From Leptospira wolffii serovar Khorat str. Khorat-H2 (GTDB lineage Bacteria > Spirochaetota > Leptospiria > Leptospirales > Leptospiraceae): 64,000 nucleotides of DNA. Shown in pieces: positions 63,896-64,000 of the stretch. Within the stretch, counting starts at the first letter, position 1. Each line of letters begins with the position of its first letter. The notes beneath the pieces are model-generated. The model was given only the letters and a program-made list of their open reading frames with translations, had not been told where the DNA came from and did not search any database. The position numbers were made by a program, and so were the translations under genes. The stretch covers positions 482,501 through 546,500 of the forward strand of contig NZ_AKWX02000004.1 of assembly GCF_000306115.2 (NCBI RefSeq). The letters are read 5' to 3'.

Positions 63896-64000
63896 AACCC
63901 TTTCTTGGATTTTTGTGCTTATATAAGATCTGCATTCCAGCCTCCTTGTAAAGCGCTTTTTTCCAAAATGCCTCCTGCGATTTCCTTCCTGGGTTGAAAA
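63896..64000. other. Window end, upstream of STAS gene
   Basis: No gene seen in these 105 bases. They contain the leader of the STAS gene (AAGGGTT before its ATG) and AT-rich sequence suitable for a promoter directing the minus-strand operon. No specific element was recognised. Confidence 0.3.

Overview
The window looks like a stretch of a Leptospira chromosome (Spirochaetes). This is inferred from gene content and protein style, not from a marker search. Supporting signs are short spirochaete-type lipoboxes (FHNC, VSNC, IGDC, TAAC), many membrane-anchored SpoIIE-type phosphatases, class III cyclases and hybrid sensors, and DUF1318/AsmA-like and FecR lipoprotein genes. Base composition seems higher than in the low-GC pathogenic species, so a P2 (intermediate) or saprophytic species is more likely. 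No rRNA, tRNA, IS element, prophage or CRISPR array was seen. The one RNA gene is a complete rnpB on the minus strand (9636-10030).

Region by region. 1-10 kb holds a patatin-like lipase, a divergent sigma-70-like protein, a probable decayed gene (2267-2893), a secreted Cys-rich protein, a PRXL2-like thioredoxin-fold protein, TerC, a C69 dipeptidase, a membrane SpoIIE phosphatase, a thioesterase and small membrane or lipoproteins, then rnpB. 10-16 kb holds a small secreted TPR protein behind an excellent sigma-54 promoter, a ribosome hibernation factor, a TPR protein, an ECF sigma/membrane anti-sigma pair, a PilZ protein and an MBOAT acyltransferase. 16-20.6 kb is a minus-strand operon (secreted protein, SpoIIE phosphatase, enoyl-CoA hydratase, DUF192) plus a putative zinc-metallopeptidase lipoprotein.

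20.6-36 kb is a dense signalling island. It holds a dCache chemoreceptor, an outer-membrane protein, a 1616-residue histidine kinase with eight PAS domains and a GAF, a dCache histidine kinase with its single-domain response regulator, and a REC-(degenerate GGDEF)-EAL protein. It ends with a remarkable protein joining a [2Fe-2S] ferredoxin, a class III adenylyl cyclase and a plant-type haem peroxidase. The chemoreceptor and the dCache kinase carry homologous sensor domains. 36-50.6 kb is mostly housekeeping: hisC, a 55-residue small protein, OsmC, rarA, a DedA protein, mutL, a 7TM histidine kinase, a ClC transporter, purM, a FecR lipoprotein, murI, an aminotransferase and a periplasmic HtrA-type protease.

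52-64 kb is a tight minus-strand operon: a STAS protein, a YdbH/AsmA-like 1006-residue inner-membrane-anchored protein, a DUF1318 (YdbL-like) lipoprotein, and a giant 2533-residue lipoprotein. The giant has a six-blade TolB-like propeller, long TPR arrays and two CHAT-like domains that appear to lack the catalytic cysteine. The ferredoxin-cyclase-peroxidase fusion and this envelope operon are the two best candidates for undescribed biology here.
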